Shown here piece by piece: positions 8,180 to 16,137 of a stretch of DNA of 35,350 nt. This DNA comes from Bacteroidia bacterium (GTDB lineage: Bacteria > Bacteroidota > Bacteroidia > Bacteroidales > VadinHA17). The notes beneath the pieces are model-generated. The model saw only the letters and a list, made by a program, of their open reading frames with translations, had not been told where the DNA came from and searched no databases. Numbering within the stretch: the first letter of the stretch is position 1; every line of letters begins with the position of its first letter. The position numbers and the translations under genes were made by a program. Location of the stretch: NCBI GenBank assembly GCA_026391555.1, contig JAPLEB010000102.1:1-35350 (forward strand), in the 5' to 3' direction.

Positions 8180-9913
8180 CTATTCAATGGTAAACTCAAA
8201 TTCACAAGGAGCATAATTGGTAAAATACAGGCAGTCGGCCTGCAGTTTTGGGAGCGCCCCTCTTAGTTGTGTCCATTTGTGTGCAGAGACGCCGGGACCA
8301 ATTTTTATCACATCATCACCTTTTTGGTATGTTGCATATTCTCCGTTTTTGATCAGAAAAGCATTACTAATACCCTGTTTTGGAGTTACATTTTTCAATA
8401 TGCCCCCTGAACGGAAACCTAACTCTAAAGTTACCGGTAAATTTTTAGGGCCAACCACAGAGATTTTTATTCTGGCTTTTCCATTGGTTTCGGACACGTA
8501 TATTTTTGTTTGTAAGGTTTGTACTTCCGATTGTACTCTTTCGCTTCTGGGAACTTTGCCCCAACTCTCCCCTTCAGCTGGAATTTGTTCTTTTGAAAGT
8601 GGCTGATAATAAGGTCCGTAAATTGTTGAAGAGAGGATGTAAGTATTGCCCTCTTTCTCCATTTGCTGGCTCTGAAACTGTCCTTTTCCAAAAAATGCAG
8701 CGGATAGTCTGACTGCCTCCAACGCTGCATCTCCTTTGAAAAAAGTGAAGAAGGTGGTATTGTTTGTAATAACCGACATATCAATTTTGTCTTCCCTTAT
8801 TCTGACAATATCTGAGTATTTGAAATATTTATGATAACTCGTGGGAATAGGAGTTCCTTCCGGCAGATCCTGCAGCAGGGAAGAATCTTCAAGGAAGTAG
8901 GGCAACATGTAGTCCAACTGAGCAACCGGCACTGTTTTTTCTATGTATCTGACCATGCCTGCAAAACGATTATCTTTATCGAGCAACGCCATATAGTTAT
9001 AAGCCAGATAATAGCGTGACATATTGCTCTGCTGGTATTTATCCTGTCTGTTTGAAGACTCTGTAACTATTTCTCCATTTGAATGAACGAAATAAAAGGT
9101 CAGGTTCAGGTTCTTCCGAATGTCCTCGTAAAGATTGCTGAATTTCATCCTTTTTGCCACTTCAATCAGGCTGCGGTTTGTAATCGGAGTATAACCTGCA
9201 GTACTTCTTTCATTGTACTGGCCATCGGGATCTATGTCAATTTTCTCTGCCAGCCACTGTTCAACTCTGACCTGGTATGCAGGGTTTGGGAAAAAAGTAT
9301 TGATCAACGCCAGAGCACCTGATATCACCCATCGGTGATTGGGAGTATGAACACCTCCTACCGAAAGCGCTTTCCCTGCATTGAGCAGATATTGTTTCAT
9401 AACAGAAGGGAATTCTCCATAATTTAGCTGGTTGTTCTTTAACATTATTGAATAGGCAAAAGCCAGAGGATAAATGGTAAATCCAAGATCGGGAGTTGAA
9501 TGAAAGTTGGTTGATATTAAATCAATTGTGCCATCTTCGTGTTGCAGATTCAACATTCCGGTTGCAGCAAGTATCATCCGTTGAAGAATCTCTTTCGACT
9601 GGTAATATTTCGAATCGGGTGATACATAGCTGCACATCAACGTTTGAATCAGACCCGATGTTCCGATGGGAGAAACCACACTATCGCCATCAAAAACTGC
9701 TCCGCAATAGAGGTTCTCCTTTTCAATCCATTGCCTTCTTAAAGCATTTGGTATCTCTTTGTCATTCAGTTTGATCAGTTCCGACAGCAATTCTTTTTTG
9801 TTGTAGGGATGTTTTATTCCATAGGCATCGGCCAGGTTGAATAATAAAGCAATAAAAAGGCAAACCGATAGCCATTTTTTGCCTATGATCATGTTTGTGT
9901 GAAAAGTTTTCAT
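8180..9913 (-). CDS. Unassigned secreted alpha/alpha-toroid protein, candidate polysaccharide lyase (B)
   Basis: A 577-residue exported protein; the signal peptide ends near residue 30 (LFNLADA), and Met8 is an alternative start. Residues 40-400 look like an alpha/alpha toroid and 400-577 like a beta-sandwich, the two-domain plan of heparinase II/III-type and PL8-type lyases. Candidate catalytic motifs are FDGDSVVSPIGTSG (74-87), GVHTPNHRWVISGALA (187-202, with Asn192-His193-Arg194) and GQYNERSTAGYTPITNRS (231-248, with Tyr233 and Tyr241). An Asn-His pair followed by a Tyr is the expected arrangement for a lyase that neutralises a uronate and abstracts a proton. I do not recognise the family. 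The GH95 upstream in transcription is 33 bp away; lyase candidate A follows after 2 bp. Confidence 0.52.
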   Translation of the reverse strand: MKTFHTNMIIGKKWLSVCLFIALLFNLADAYGIKHPYNKKELLSELIKLNDKEIPNALRRQWIEKENLYCGAVFDGDSVVSPIGTSGLIQTLMCSYVSPDSKYYQSKEILQRMILAATGMLNLQHEDGTIDLISTNFHSTPDLGFTIYPLAFAYSIMLKNNQLNYGEFPSVMKQYLLNAGKALSVGGVHTPNHRWVISGALALINTFFPNPAYQVRVEQWLAEKIDIDPDGQYNERSTAGYTPITNRSLIEVAKRMKFSNLYEDIRKNLNLTFYFVHSNGEIVTESSNRQDKYQQSNMSRYYLAYNYMALLDKDNRFAGMVRYIEKTVPVAQLDYMLPYFLEDSSLLQDLPEGTPIPTSYHKYFKYSDIVRIREDKIDMSVITNNTTFFTFFKGDAALEAVRLSAAFFGKGQFQSQQMEKEGNTYILSSTIYGPYYQPLSKEQIPAEGESWGKVPRSERVQSEVQTLQTKIYVSETNGKARIKISVVGPKNLPVTLELGFRSGGILKNVTPKQGISNAFLIKNGEYATYQKGDDVIKIGPGVSAHKWTQLRGALPKLQADCLYFTNYAPCEFEFTIE

Positions 9914-9946
9914 TTTTTTTTATGCATTAAAGTTTCTTTTTGAGTT

Positions 9947-12370
9947 TTACATTTTCTTAATCAAAGAACCGTCCATAATCGCAGCTTCTCCGGGCTTAAG
10001 GTGAATTTGTTTTGTTTTTTCTTTATAGCGAATAGTATAAGACCCACCTTTATCGGATCTAATGCTCACCTTACTCAGAAGTCCTTCTTTCCAATCAAGG
10101 TTAACTGTACAAGCTCCTCTGGCACGTAAACCATGAATCGAACCAGCAGGCCATGAAGAAGGCAGTGCCGGTAACAGGTGAATATCACCATTTTGGGATT
10201 GTAAAAGCATCTCGGCAATACCGGCAGTGCCTCCAAAATTACCATCAATCTGGAATGGCGGGTGAGTATCAAATAAATTGTTTAGTGTACTTTTTCTTAA
10301 AAGCGCATACAAATGCTCGTTTGCCTTTTCTGAGTCTAAAAGCCTGGCATAAAAGCATATTATCCAGGCCCTGCTCCATCCGGTATGACCGCCTCCACCG
10401 GCTAAACGCCTTTCGAGGGTTTTTCCGGCAGCTTCAAACAATTCCGGTTCTTTGGGAGAGATCAGGTTCAGGGGATATAAACCCAACAAATGAGACATGT
10501 GACGATGTCCTGGTTCCACTTCTTCAAAATCCTGAATCCATTCCTGCAAAGATCCATTTGGAGAAACCTTCAGAGGGGGCAACTGCTTTTGTGCTTCCCT
10601 CACTTTCTCAACCATTTCAGGATCTGAATCCAGGATTTGTGCAGCATTTATGAAATTGTTGAATAATGCATTTATGATGTGAATATCGACAGTGGGAGCA
10701 TAAGTCAATTGCGATTTTTCTTTCCTGTCGGTATTGGGAACAAAAAATGAATTTTCCGGTGAATGTGACGGGTTTGTAACAAGATAGCCGTCGGGGGATT
10801 TTACAAGGTAATCCAGAACAAATTCCACTGAACCTTTTATCATCGGATAGGCTACATTTTGCAGGAAAACAGTGTCGGATGAAAATTCAAAATGTTCATA
10901 CACGGGAAATGTCATCCATGGGCCATCCAGAGGGGTAATTCCCCATGCACCATCTGCAACGCCTGTGCGCCCGTAAGGGTCTGTAAGATGGTGAATTGTC
11001 CAACCTTTGGCATTATACATTTCAGAAGCTGTAGCAGCGCCCGGAACTGTTAGTCTGCTCATAAAATCAGATAATACCACTGAAGTCTCGGAGAGGTTTC
11101 CGGTTTCGGCAGGCCAGTAATTCATCTGCAGGTTGATGTTTGTATGAAAATCTGAGTTCCAGGGAGCTTCATACAGGTCATTCCATATCCCCTGCAGATT
11201 AGCGGGTAAACGGCCCGGTTTTCTTGAAGAGCCCATAAGAAGGTAACGACCATACTGATAATACAGAGCTATCAATCCATTGTCGGTGTTCCCTTCTTTG
11301 ACCCTGCTTAACCGTTCATCTGTTGCCAGGTTTTTATTAGTATCTTCTCCAAGTGAAAATTCAACTCTGTCAAAAACTGACCGGTGTTCGACCTCATGGA
11401 TCTGCTTCAATTCATCGGAAGTGAATTCAGATGCTTTTAAGATTATGTCTTTACAAAGGGCAAAAGGATTTATCGACCTGTCAAAATTCAGGCTGTCAAT
11501 ATTATAATCCGTGGCACCGGTAAGCACTATCACTATATTCTTTGCCGAAATAATCCGGAATCCTGCCGATGTGTCTGAAAAACAGGGAGAAGAAGTACCA
11601 TCAAGAGATAAGATTTTCATTGCAGCGGAATAACGAAGGTGTTTTCCTCCGGGACCTTTCAAGGGAGAATCCTCATCAACAATCTGCCCTGTGAAATAGG
11701 CTAATCCGTCTGTATTAAAATAATCATTGCTGTATAAAGAAAGTACAGGTCGATTCCTGTTTTTCTTACCCATAAATTCATAAGTTGTATCACATTCGCG
11801 GGAAAGAAGGATCTCTGAATTGAAAGCTTTAGTCGCCGATAAACTAATTACAATTATATTCTGCGGAGCGGAAGCAAAAACTTCCTGAGTAACTTTGTTT
11901 CCATCAATAGTATATTCTGTTTTGGAAATACCTGTATTCAGAGTCAGGGATCTTTTGTAAGATAATGGTTGTCCCTTCCACCCGAAATTGATAATCAGAT
12001 CGCCTAAAGGCTGGTATGAACGAACCTGAGGGGGCGTTCCCAACATGAATTTATTCGACAATTCCAGTGCCTTTTTGTATTCGCCCCTGAATATGGCTTG
12101 TTGAATTTCGCCAAGATGAGCTTTAGACCGGGGATTGTTATTATTTATTTTTGATCCTGCCCAAACGCTTTCTTCATTCAGCTGGATCCTCTCATGACTA
12201 AAATCGCCGAAAACCATCCCTCCCAGGCGGCCGTTGCCAACAGGTAAAGCTTCGGTCCATGTTTTTGCCGGACTTTTATACCAGAGTTTTATATCCTTAT
12301 CTTGTGCAGCAGACGAAAGACAACAGATCGTACAAAGCGCAACAATAACGAGTTTAGTTTTTGACATCAT
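9947..12370 (-). CDS. GH95 alpha-L-fucosidase / alpha-L-galactosidase
   Basis: An 807-residue exported GH95 enzyme. The signal peptide ends LSSAAQ (about 22). The N-terminal super-sandwich starts LWYKSPAKTWTEALPVGNG (29-47), followed by LNEESVWAG (64-72), both GH95 hallmarks. The barrel carries every motif expected for this inverting family: NINLQMNYWPAE (411-422; N411 and N413 match the Asn pair that assists the base), TNPSHSPEN (532-540; E539 as general acid), GHRHMSHLLGLYPL (621-634) and QIDGNFGGTAGIAEMLL (707-723; D709). Length is normal. Whether it prefers L-fucose or L-galactose cannot be told by eye; TDPYGRTG (463-470), where fucosidases usually read TDIW-like, may matter. The ATG at 12370 overlaps the CE15 stop as ATGA; Met2 is also possible. 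Confidence 0.93.
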   Translation of the reverse strand: MMSKTKLVIVALCTICCLSSAAQDKDIKLWYKSPAKTWTEALPVGNGRLGGMVFGDFSHERIQLNEESVWAGSKINNNNPRSKAHLGEIQQAIFRGEYKKALELSNKFMLGTPPQVRSYQPLGDLIINFGWKGQPLSYKRSLTLNTGISKTEYTIDGNKVTQEVFASAPQNIIVISLSATKAFNSEILLSRECDTTYEFMGKKNRNRPVLSLYSNDYFNTDGLAYFTGQIVDEDSPLKGPGGKHLRYSAAMKILSLDGTSSPCFSDTSAGFRIISAKNIVIVLTGATDYNIDSLNFDRSINPFALCKDIILKASEFTSDELKQIHEVEHRSVFDRVEFSLGEDTNKNLATDERLSRVKEGNTDNGLIALYYQYGRYLLMGSSRKPGRLPANLQGIWNDLYEAPWNSDFHTNINLQMNYWPAETGNLSETSVVLSDFMSRLTVPGAATASEMYNAKGWTIHHLTDPYGRTGVADGAWGITPLDGPWMTFPVYEHFEFSSDTVFLQNVAYPMIKGSVEFVLDYLVKSPDGYLVTNPSHSPENSFFVPNTDRKEKSQLTYAPTVDIHIINALFNNFINAAQILDSDPEMVEKVREAQKQLPPLKVSPNGSLQEWIQDFEEVEPGHRHMSHLLGLYPLNLISPKEPELFEAAGKTLERRLAGGGGHTGWSRAWIICFYARLLDSEKANEHLYALLRKSTLNNLFDTHPPFQIDGNFGGTAGIAEMLLQSQNGDIHLLPALPSSWPAGSIHGLRARGACTVNLDWKEGLLSKVSIRSDKGGSYTIRYKEKTKQIHLKPGEAAIMDGSLIKKM

Positions 12371-13635
12371 TTTCTTTCTTTGTATTTCGTTAAAAGGTTC
12401 CCGATAGTTGATTGTGCAAATTGAATATACTGCTTCCAGTCGTATTCCAGAATATCGTGTTTGCCCGATCGGATGTGGTGAGAAATAATGCCGGATACAG
12501 GTGTATCAGGCTGAGGTACAACTTCCGGATTGAGCCCGCTTTTATAACCGTACAGCGCATAAACCGACGAAGCATAGCAGGCTGAAAGATATTCTCCTTT
12601 AGGATCTGCCCAACTATCCTCAGAAGCGCTGGCAACATAAAGCGGACGAGGGGCAATTAAAGATAGAACCATGTGTTGGTCGAAAGGAAGAGAGTCTTCT
12701 TTGTCGCTGTATTTTTTAAAGTTTCCACAGGTCCATCGAGGAAATCTACCATTAACAAAGCCAATTGTTTCACCAAATACTCTCTTTGAAAGAGCCGCAC
12801 CACAACAACCGGAGCAGTTTGATATTACCCCGGCAAAACGTTGATCGGTTGCCCCTGCCCAAAGAGCCGCCTTGCCTAAACGCGAATGACCAATGACAAA
12901 CACGTGGTTACCATCCACATTTTTATCGTTTTTCAGATAGTCAAGCGCACGGGATAAACCCCATGCCCAGGCAGAAAGAGCACCCCACTCATCGTCGGTG
13001 GGCTTGGTTTGTCCTTCTGAATAAAACAGGGGATAGACACCCGTCGAATAATCATTTTTGTCGGGGGCAATGTCCCAGTAATACATGATCGCTACTCCAC
13101 AACCAGACTTGATAATCATTTCGGCAGGCCAATTTTCGGAGGCACTACCTCGTTCTTTCACAGTACCATTCCACGCTTTGGCGAAATGAATAGTTGTATC
13201 TCTGTTTACTGTTTGGTTACCGGCAAAATTATAACCCAGGAATGTAGGAAAGGATTTTTTTTCTTTGGGTAGATACATCAATAATTCAACACTTAATTCT
13301 TTTCCATTCATACGAAAGGTTAGCATCACCTGTTTACGAATAGCAATCCCACCCAAAGCCTGATCGTCATTATCCAGAATTTTTATTTCCGAAATTTTAA
13401 GATCGCCGGGGATTTTCCCATATTGTTCCTGTTCCAAAAGGGCTAATACTTCCGGACGACGGATTTTCTCCCAATCCTTTACATTTTTAATCGGTTTACC
13501 ACCTTGACTTATCAGCAATTCCGGCACCGTATAAGGAGGAACCATTGCTTCGTCTGATATTGTATTGGGAACCTGGCTAAACAGAGTGTTGGAAAATACC
13601 AACCATAGGTTTACAAATAATAACAGTTTTTTCAT
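12367..13635 (-). CDS. CE15 glucuronoyl esterase-type alpha/beta hydrolase
   Basis: A 422-residue exported protein of the carbohydrate esterase 15 type, whose known members cleave esters of (4-O-methyl)glucuronic acid. The signal peptide ends NTLFSQ (about 21). The catalytic serine motif GHSRLGKAALWAGA (249-262, Ser251) is the CE15 version of the nucleophile elbow. It is followed by the cysteine-rich NCSGCCGAALSKR (273-285). APRPLYVASASEDSWADPKGE (328-348) carries the acidic residues, and the catalytic His is in RSGKHDILEYDW (His393). PTFLGYNFAGNQTV (130-143) is the oxyanion-side strand. All family landmarks and the usual length are present. It is coupled to the GH95 by ATGA. In this sulfated, non-xylan setting the ester may be a methyl or sugar ester on a uronic acid other than lignin-linked glucuronate. 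Confidence 0.9.
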   Translation of the reverse strand: MKKLLLFVNLWLVFSNTLFSQVPNTISDEAMVPPYTVPELLISQGGKPIKNVKDWEKIRRPEVLALLEQEQYGKIPGDLKISEIKILDNDDQALGGIAIRKQVMLTFRMNGKELSVELLMYLPKEKKSFPTFLGYNFAGNQTVNRDTTIHFAKAWNGTVKERGSASENWPAEMIIKSGCGVAIMYYWDIAPDKNDYSTGVYPLFYSEGQTKPTDDEWGALSAWAWGLSRALDYLKNDKNVDGNHVFVIGHSRLGKAALWAGATDQRFAGVISNCSGCCGAALSKRVFGETIGFVNGRFPRWTCGNFKKYSDKEDSLPFDQHMVLSLIAPRPLYVASASEDSWADPKGEYLSACYASSVYALYGYKSGLNPEVVPQPDTPVSGIISHHIRSGKHDILEYDWKQYIQFAQSTIGNLLTKYKERK

Positions 13636-13714
13636 GTTTATATCTATTGTTTTTAATTTACTATCCTGTTTTTCATGATTAGCACTCTTATGTAACTTCT
13701 TATTCTTATATAAA

Positions 13715-13755
13715 CTCAGTCCCCCTTCTCAATCCTCATGAACTCACCCCCTTCT
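13715..13755. repeat. Short imperfect direct repeat in the spacer upstream of the CE15 gene
   Basis: The 162-bp spacer at 13636-13797 is one of the longest in the window. It contains CTCAGTCCCCCTTCT at 13715-13729 and CTCACCCCCTTCT at 13743-13755 on the plus strand, which share CTCA and CCCCCTTCT. On the minus strand these are purine-rich blocks reading AGAAGGGGG. I saw no matching Bacteroidota -33/-7 promoter. The repeat could be a regulator site, or debris left beside the decayed GH92. Confidence 0.3.
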
Positions 13756-13797
13756 TTTCAAATCAGTTTAACTTGCTCCAAGGTATCTTTCATTAAA

Positions 13798-14115
13798 TCA
13801 TTTCGAACCATTTTCCTCAGTTAAAGAATACGGAAAATCAGCCTGATTTATACCTCTTTTCATATTCGGAACAGGCGACATCTTATAGTTCACAACACCG
13901 CCATTTTGTAAAAGGCTATGCGAAAAATAGTTTTTGGTATAAACAGAACCATTCACGCCTGCTTCTTTCACAAAAACATTTTCGGCACTATTCTGATCAG
14001 CTTTTAGTTCCAGTGTTTTGCCGTTGTCGAACCGAACCTTTTCGTAGGCTTTATAGTCGAATACCGGTGGCATATTAAATACCGAGTCAAGCATTTGGAC
14101 AAAGATTTTTTTCAA
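13798..14115 (-). pseudogene. GH92 C-terminal remnant
   Basis: This 105-codon frame has no ATG start: the first codon is TTG at 14115-14113 and an in-frame TAA precedes it directly. From about residue 15 it is the last ~90 residues of a classical GH92 alpha-mannosidase. The visible landmarks are PVFDYKAYEKVRFDNGKTL (17-35), followed by ENVFVKEAGVNGSVYTKNYF (45-64), LLQNGGVVNYKM, then PNMKRGINQADFPYSL near the end, matching the usual GKTFTI..N.Y.....LNG......YL.H..I..GG.L.F.MG..PN..RG....PYS pattern. The catalytic barrel is absent. The first residues (KKIFVQ) look like the beginning of a signal peptide, so the piece may be a start fused to a tail by deletion. It is not a fragment of the intact GH92 at 22504-24843, whose tail ends differently (PNKKWGDTK). 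It begins 6 bp after the GH27 stop. Confidence 0.8.
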
Positions 14116-14121
14116 TTAAAT

Positions 14122-16134
14122 TTACGGAAATAACCTTAACATAACTACCGCATGATGACGGATTTCTGTCGTGAATTCCCCTGTGAACTCTCCTAAATCT
14201 TTTTGTCGCCAGAGATCACGGAGTTTCCATTTACCTTTCAGTCCAACTTTGGCAAAATCGAATACAAACTGTTTTGTCTGCTCATCTCCCCAACGAAAGT
14301 AAGATTGCGGCGTTTTGCCAAAATCATCCGTATTGAAAAGTCCGACTGCAAGAGAGCCGTCTTCCATTGGTTTTGCCCAGATATGAACTCCATTTTCGTC
14401 AGCAACAAGCCTTGCAGGTTTTCCCAATGGATCCTGATTAACTTCAATGACTTCGTCGTTGGTAAGCAGGTTCAGTGTAAAATCATCCAACTGCTCAATG
14501 GGGCAACCGATCAGTAACGGGGCTGCCAGCAGGCTGAAGATGCTGACGTGGCTGTACTGCTCGTCGGGGGTGAGCCTGGAAGGGTGTAACTCCGTAGGCC
14601 CCATGCTTACATTTCCAAGAATCATCATATCCGGATCGTTCCAATGTCCAGGACCTGCGAATTCTGCCCATTTATCGATGGTAAAAGCCAGTGAATAGAG
14701 ACTGGTCCAACTGTCCCTGATATCTGGTCCTGTGCGCCATGCATTGGTTAGCCGGGCCAAGTCAGCGGCCTTTTCAATCGGAGCATTGTTTGAGATACTA
14801 AAAACCACGTCCCTACCTGACTTTTTCAGGGCAGCCGACATGCGTTCCGTTGAGGTTACATCTATCCTCCAGTCGTATTTCAGGTAGTCAAAACCCCATT
14901 CTGCCATCTGCAGGGCATCATTTGTTTCAAACCGGTATTTCCCGATTGGACCAGAAGAACGCCTGTTTGTCTTGATGGGTTCATGTTTTTCCCCGCCTTT
15001 TTCAAAATCGGAGGAAGCGCCGACATAACCGGCATAACTCCAGACGTAGGGGGTAGAATAGATTCCTGCTTTTAACCCGAGGGAATGGATATAATCAACC
15101 ATCCCTTTAATATCAGGAAACTTTTCATTGGGTTGCAGCGCATTTAGTTTTCCACCTCTTCTCCCCTGCCATGCATCATCAATGTTGATGTAGCTCCACC
15201 CGTGATCGCTCAAACCCTTGTTCACCATCGCTTTTGCCGTGGAAATCACTTTCTCCCTGTCAATTTTTTCGGCCCATGAATTCCATCCGTTCCAGCCAAT
15301 GGGAGGCGTCAGAGATATGGTATCTCCAATACAAATTTTCAGTTGCCTTGTTGATTCTCCCAATTCATTTTTTGCTTTGAGTGTAGTGAAGTAGATCCCG
15401 CATTTGTTTACTTTTCCTGTGATGATACCAGTCCGGGAGTCTAAGATAAGTCCGGCTGGCAGATTCTCAGCAGAAAACTGCATCGGGCGTTTCCCGGTAG
15501 TTGAAATGGAATATAAAAATGGATTTCCGGGTGTGGCACCAAAAATTTTGGCAGAATTTATTTTTGGCGTTTCCGGAGGAACGGGAGTAAGTATCTGTTT
15601 TTCATCTGAATTAGGAATCAATTTTGGAAGACTGTCAGGGATCATCTCAAACCTGGCGTTTGCCCAATTACAGTAAGTCATCTTGTTCTTCAACCCTCCG
15701 ATGTCGTCGGTAACCAGAAGACCCAGCCGTTGAATACCCTTCAGGTTCAGGTCAATCTTTTTTGCAGGATCGCCAACCCTCATTTCACCACTTTCGAACA
15801 GAACTTTTTTATCGCCCACCACATAGAACCTGATTGGGATATCTTTGTTCGCTTTATCATCCGCACCAACCTCTGCCATGAACCGCCTGGCATTTCCGTT
15901 CAGGAAGAAAGGGAACACGGCCGTAGTAATCGAACCAATCCCTCTTTGATAACGAACACCACCAATGCGGATGGTATCCGCCAGATAATTTGCCTTTGCT
16001 TTTACAGGACGGATCCCTTCCGAAAACGATACTATTGCCAGATCATCCACCCAAATAGTGGAAACTTTCTCCGAACACGATCCTAATGCAAAGAAGCAGG
16101 CTAACAGGGTGATCAACTTTGATATGTTTCTCAT
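14122..16134 (-). CDS. GH27 alpha-galactosidase-type lipoprotein with N-terminal NPCBM domain
   Basis: A 670-residue predicted lipoprotein (lipobox ALGSC, Cys20). Residues about 25-165 form an NPCBM-type sugar-binding domain (RYQRGIGSITTAVFPFFLNG, FMAEVGADDKAN, VLFESGEM). Residues 195-270 form a putative-Ig (He_PIG) linker domain (NPFLYSISTTGKRPMQF, GLILDSRTGIITGKV). The GH27 barrel follows from LTPPIGWNGWNSWA (275-288). The nucleophile is D421 in YLKYDW and the acid/base is D471 in RTGPDIRDSW. HWNDPDMMILG (497-507) and TNDEVIEVNQDPLGKPA are further GH27 signatures. GH27 enzymes are retaining alpha-galactosidases or alpha-N-acetylgalactosaminidases, and some act on beta-L-arabinopyranose. The domain order is complete and nothing catalytic is missing. 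A shortened second copy lies 3 bp upstream in transcription. Confidence 0.93.
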   Translation of the reverse strand: MRNISKLITLLACFFALGSCSEKVSTIWVDDLAIVSFSEGIRPVKAKANYLADTIRIGGVRYQRGIGSITTAVFPFFLNGNARRFMAEVGADDKANKDIPIRFYVVGDKKVLFESGEMRVGDPAKKIDLNLKGIQRLGLLVTDDIGGLKNKMTYCNWANARFEMIPDSLPKLIPNSDEKQILTPVPPETPKINSAKIFGATPGNPFLYSISTTGKRPMQFSAENLPAGLILDSRTGIITGKVNKCGIYFTTLKAKNELGESTRQLKICIGDTISLTPPIGWNGWNSWAEKIDREKVISTAKAMVNKGLSDHGWSYINIDDAWQGRRGGKLNALQPNEKFPDIKGMVDYIHSLGLKAGIYSTPYVWSYAGYVGASSDFEKGGEKHEPIKTNRRSSGPIGKYRFETNDALQMAEWGFDYLKYDWRIDVTSTERMSAALKKSGRDVVFSISNNAPIEKAADLARLTNAWRTGPDIRDSWTSLYSLAFTIDKWAEFAGPGHWNDPDMMILGNVSMGPTELHPSRLTPDEQYSHVSIFSLLAAPLLIGCPIEQLDDFTLNLLTNDEVIEVNQDPLGKPARLVADENGVHIWAKPMEDGSLAVGLFNTDDFGKTPQSYFRWGDEQTKQFVFDFAKVGLKGKWKLRDLWRQKDLGEFTGEFTTEIRHHAVVMLRLFP

Positions 16135-16137
16135 AAT

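Noticed and set aside
13636-13680. Mini-ORF beginning MKNRIVN just before the CE15 start
   Set aside because: Seven codons then stop, with no signal-peptide character; likely chance in AT-rich spacer.
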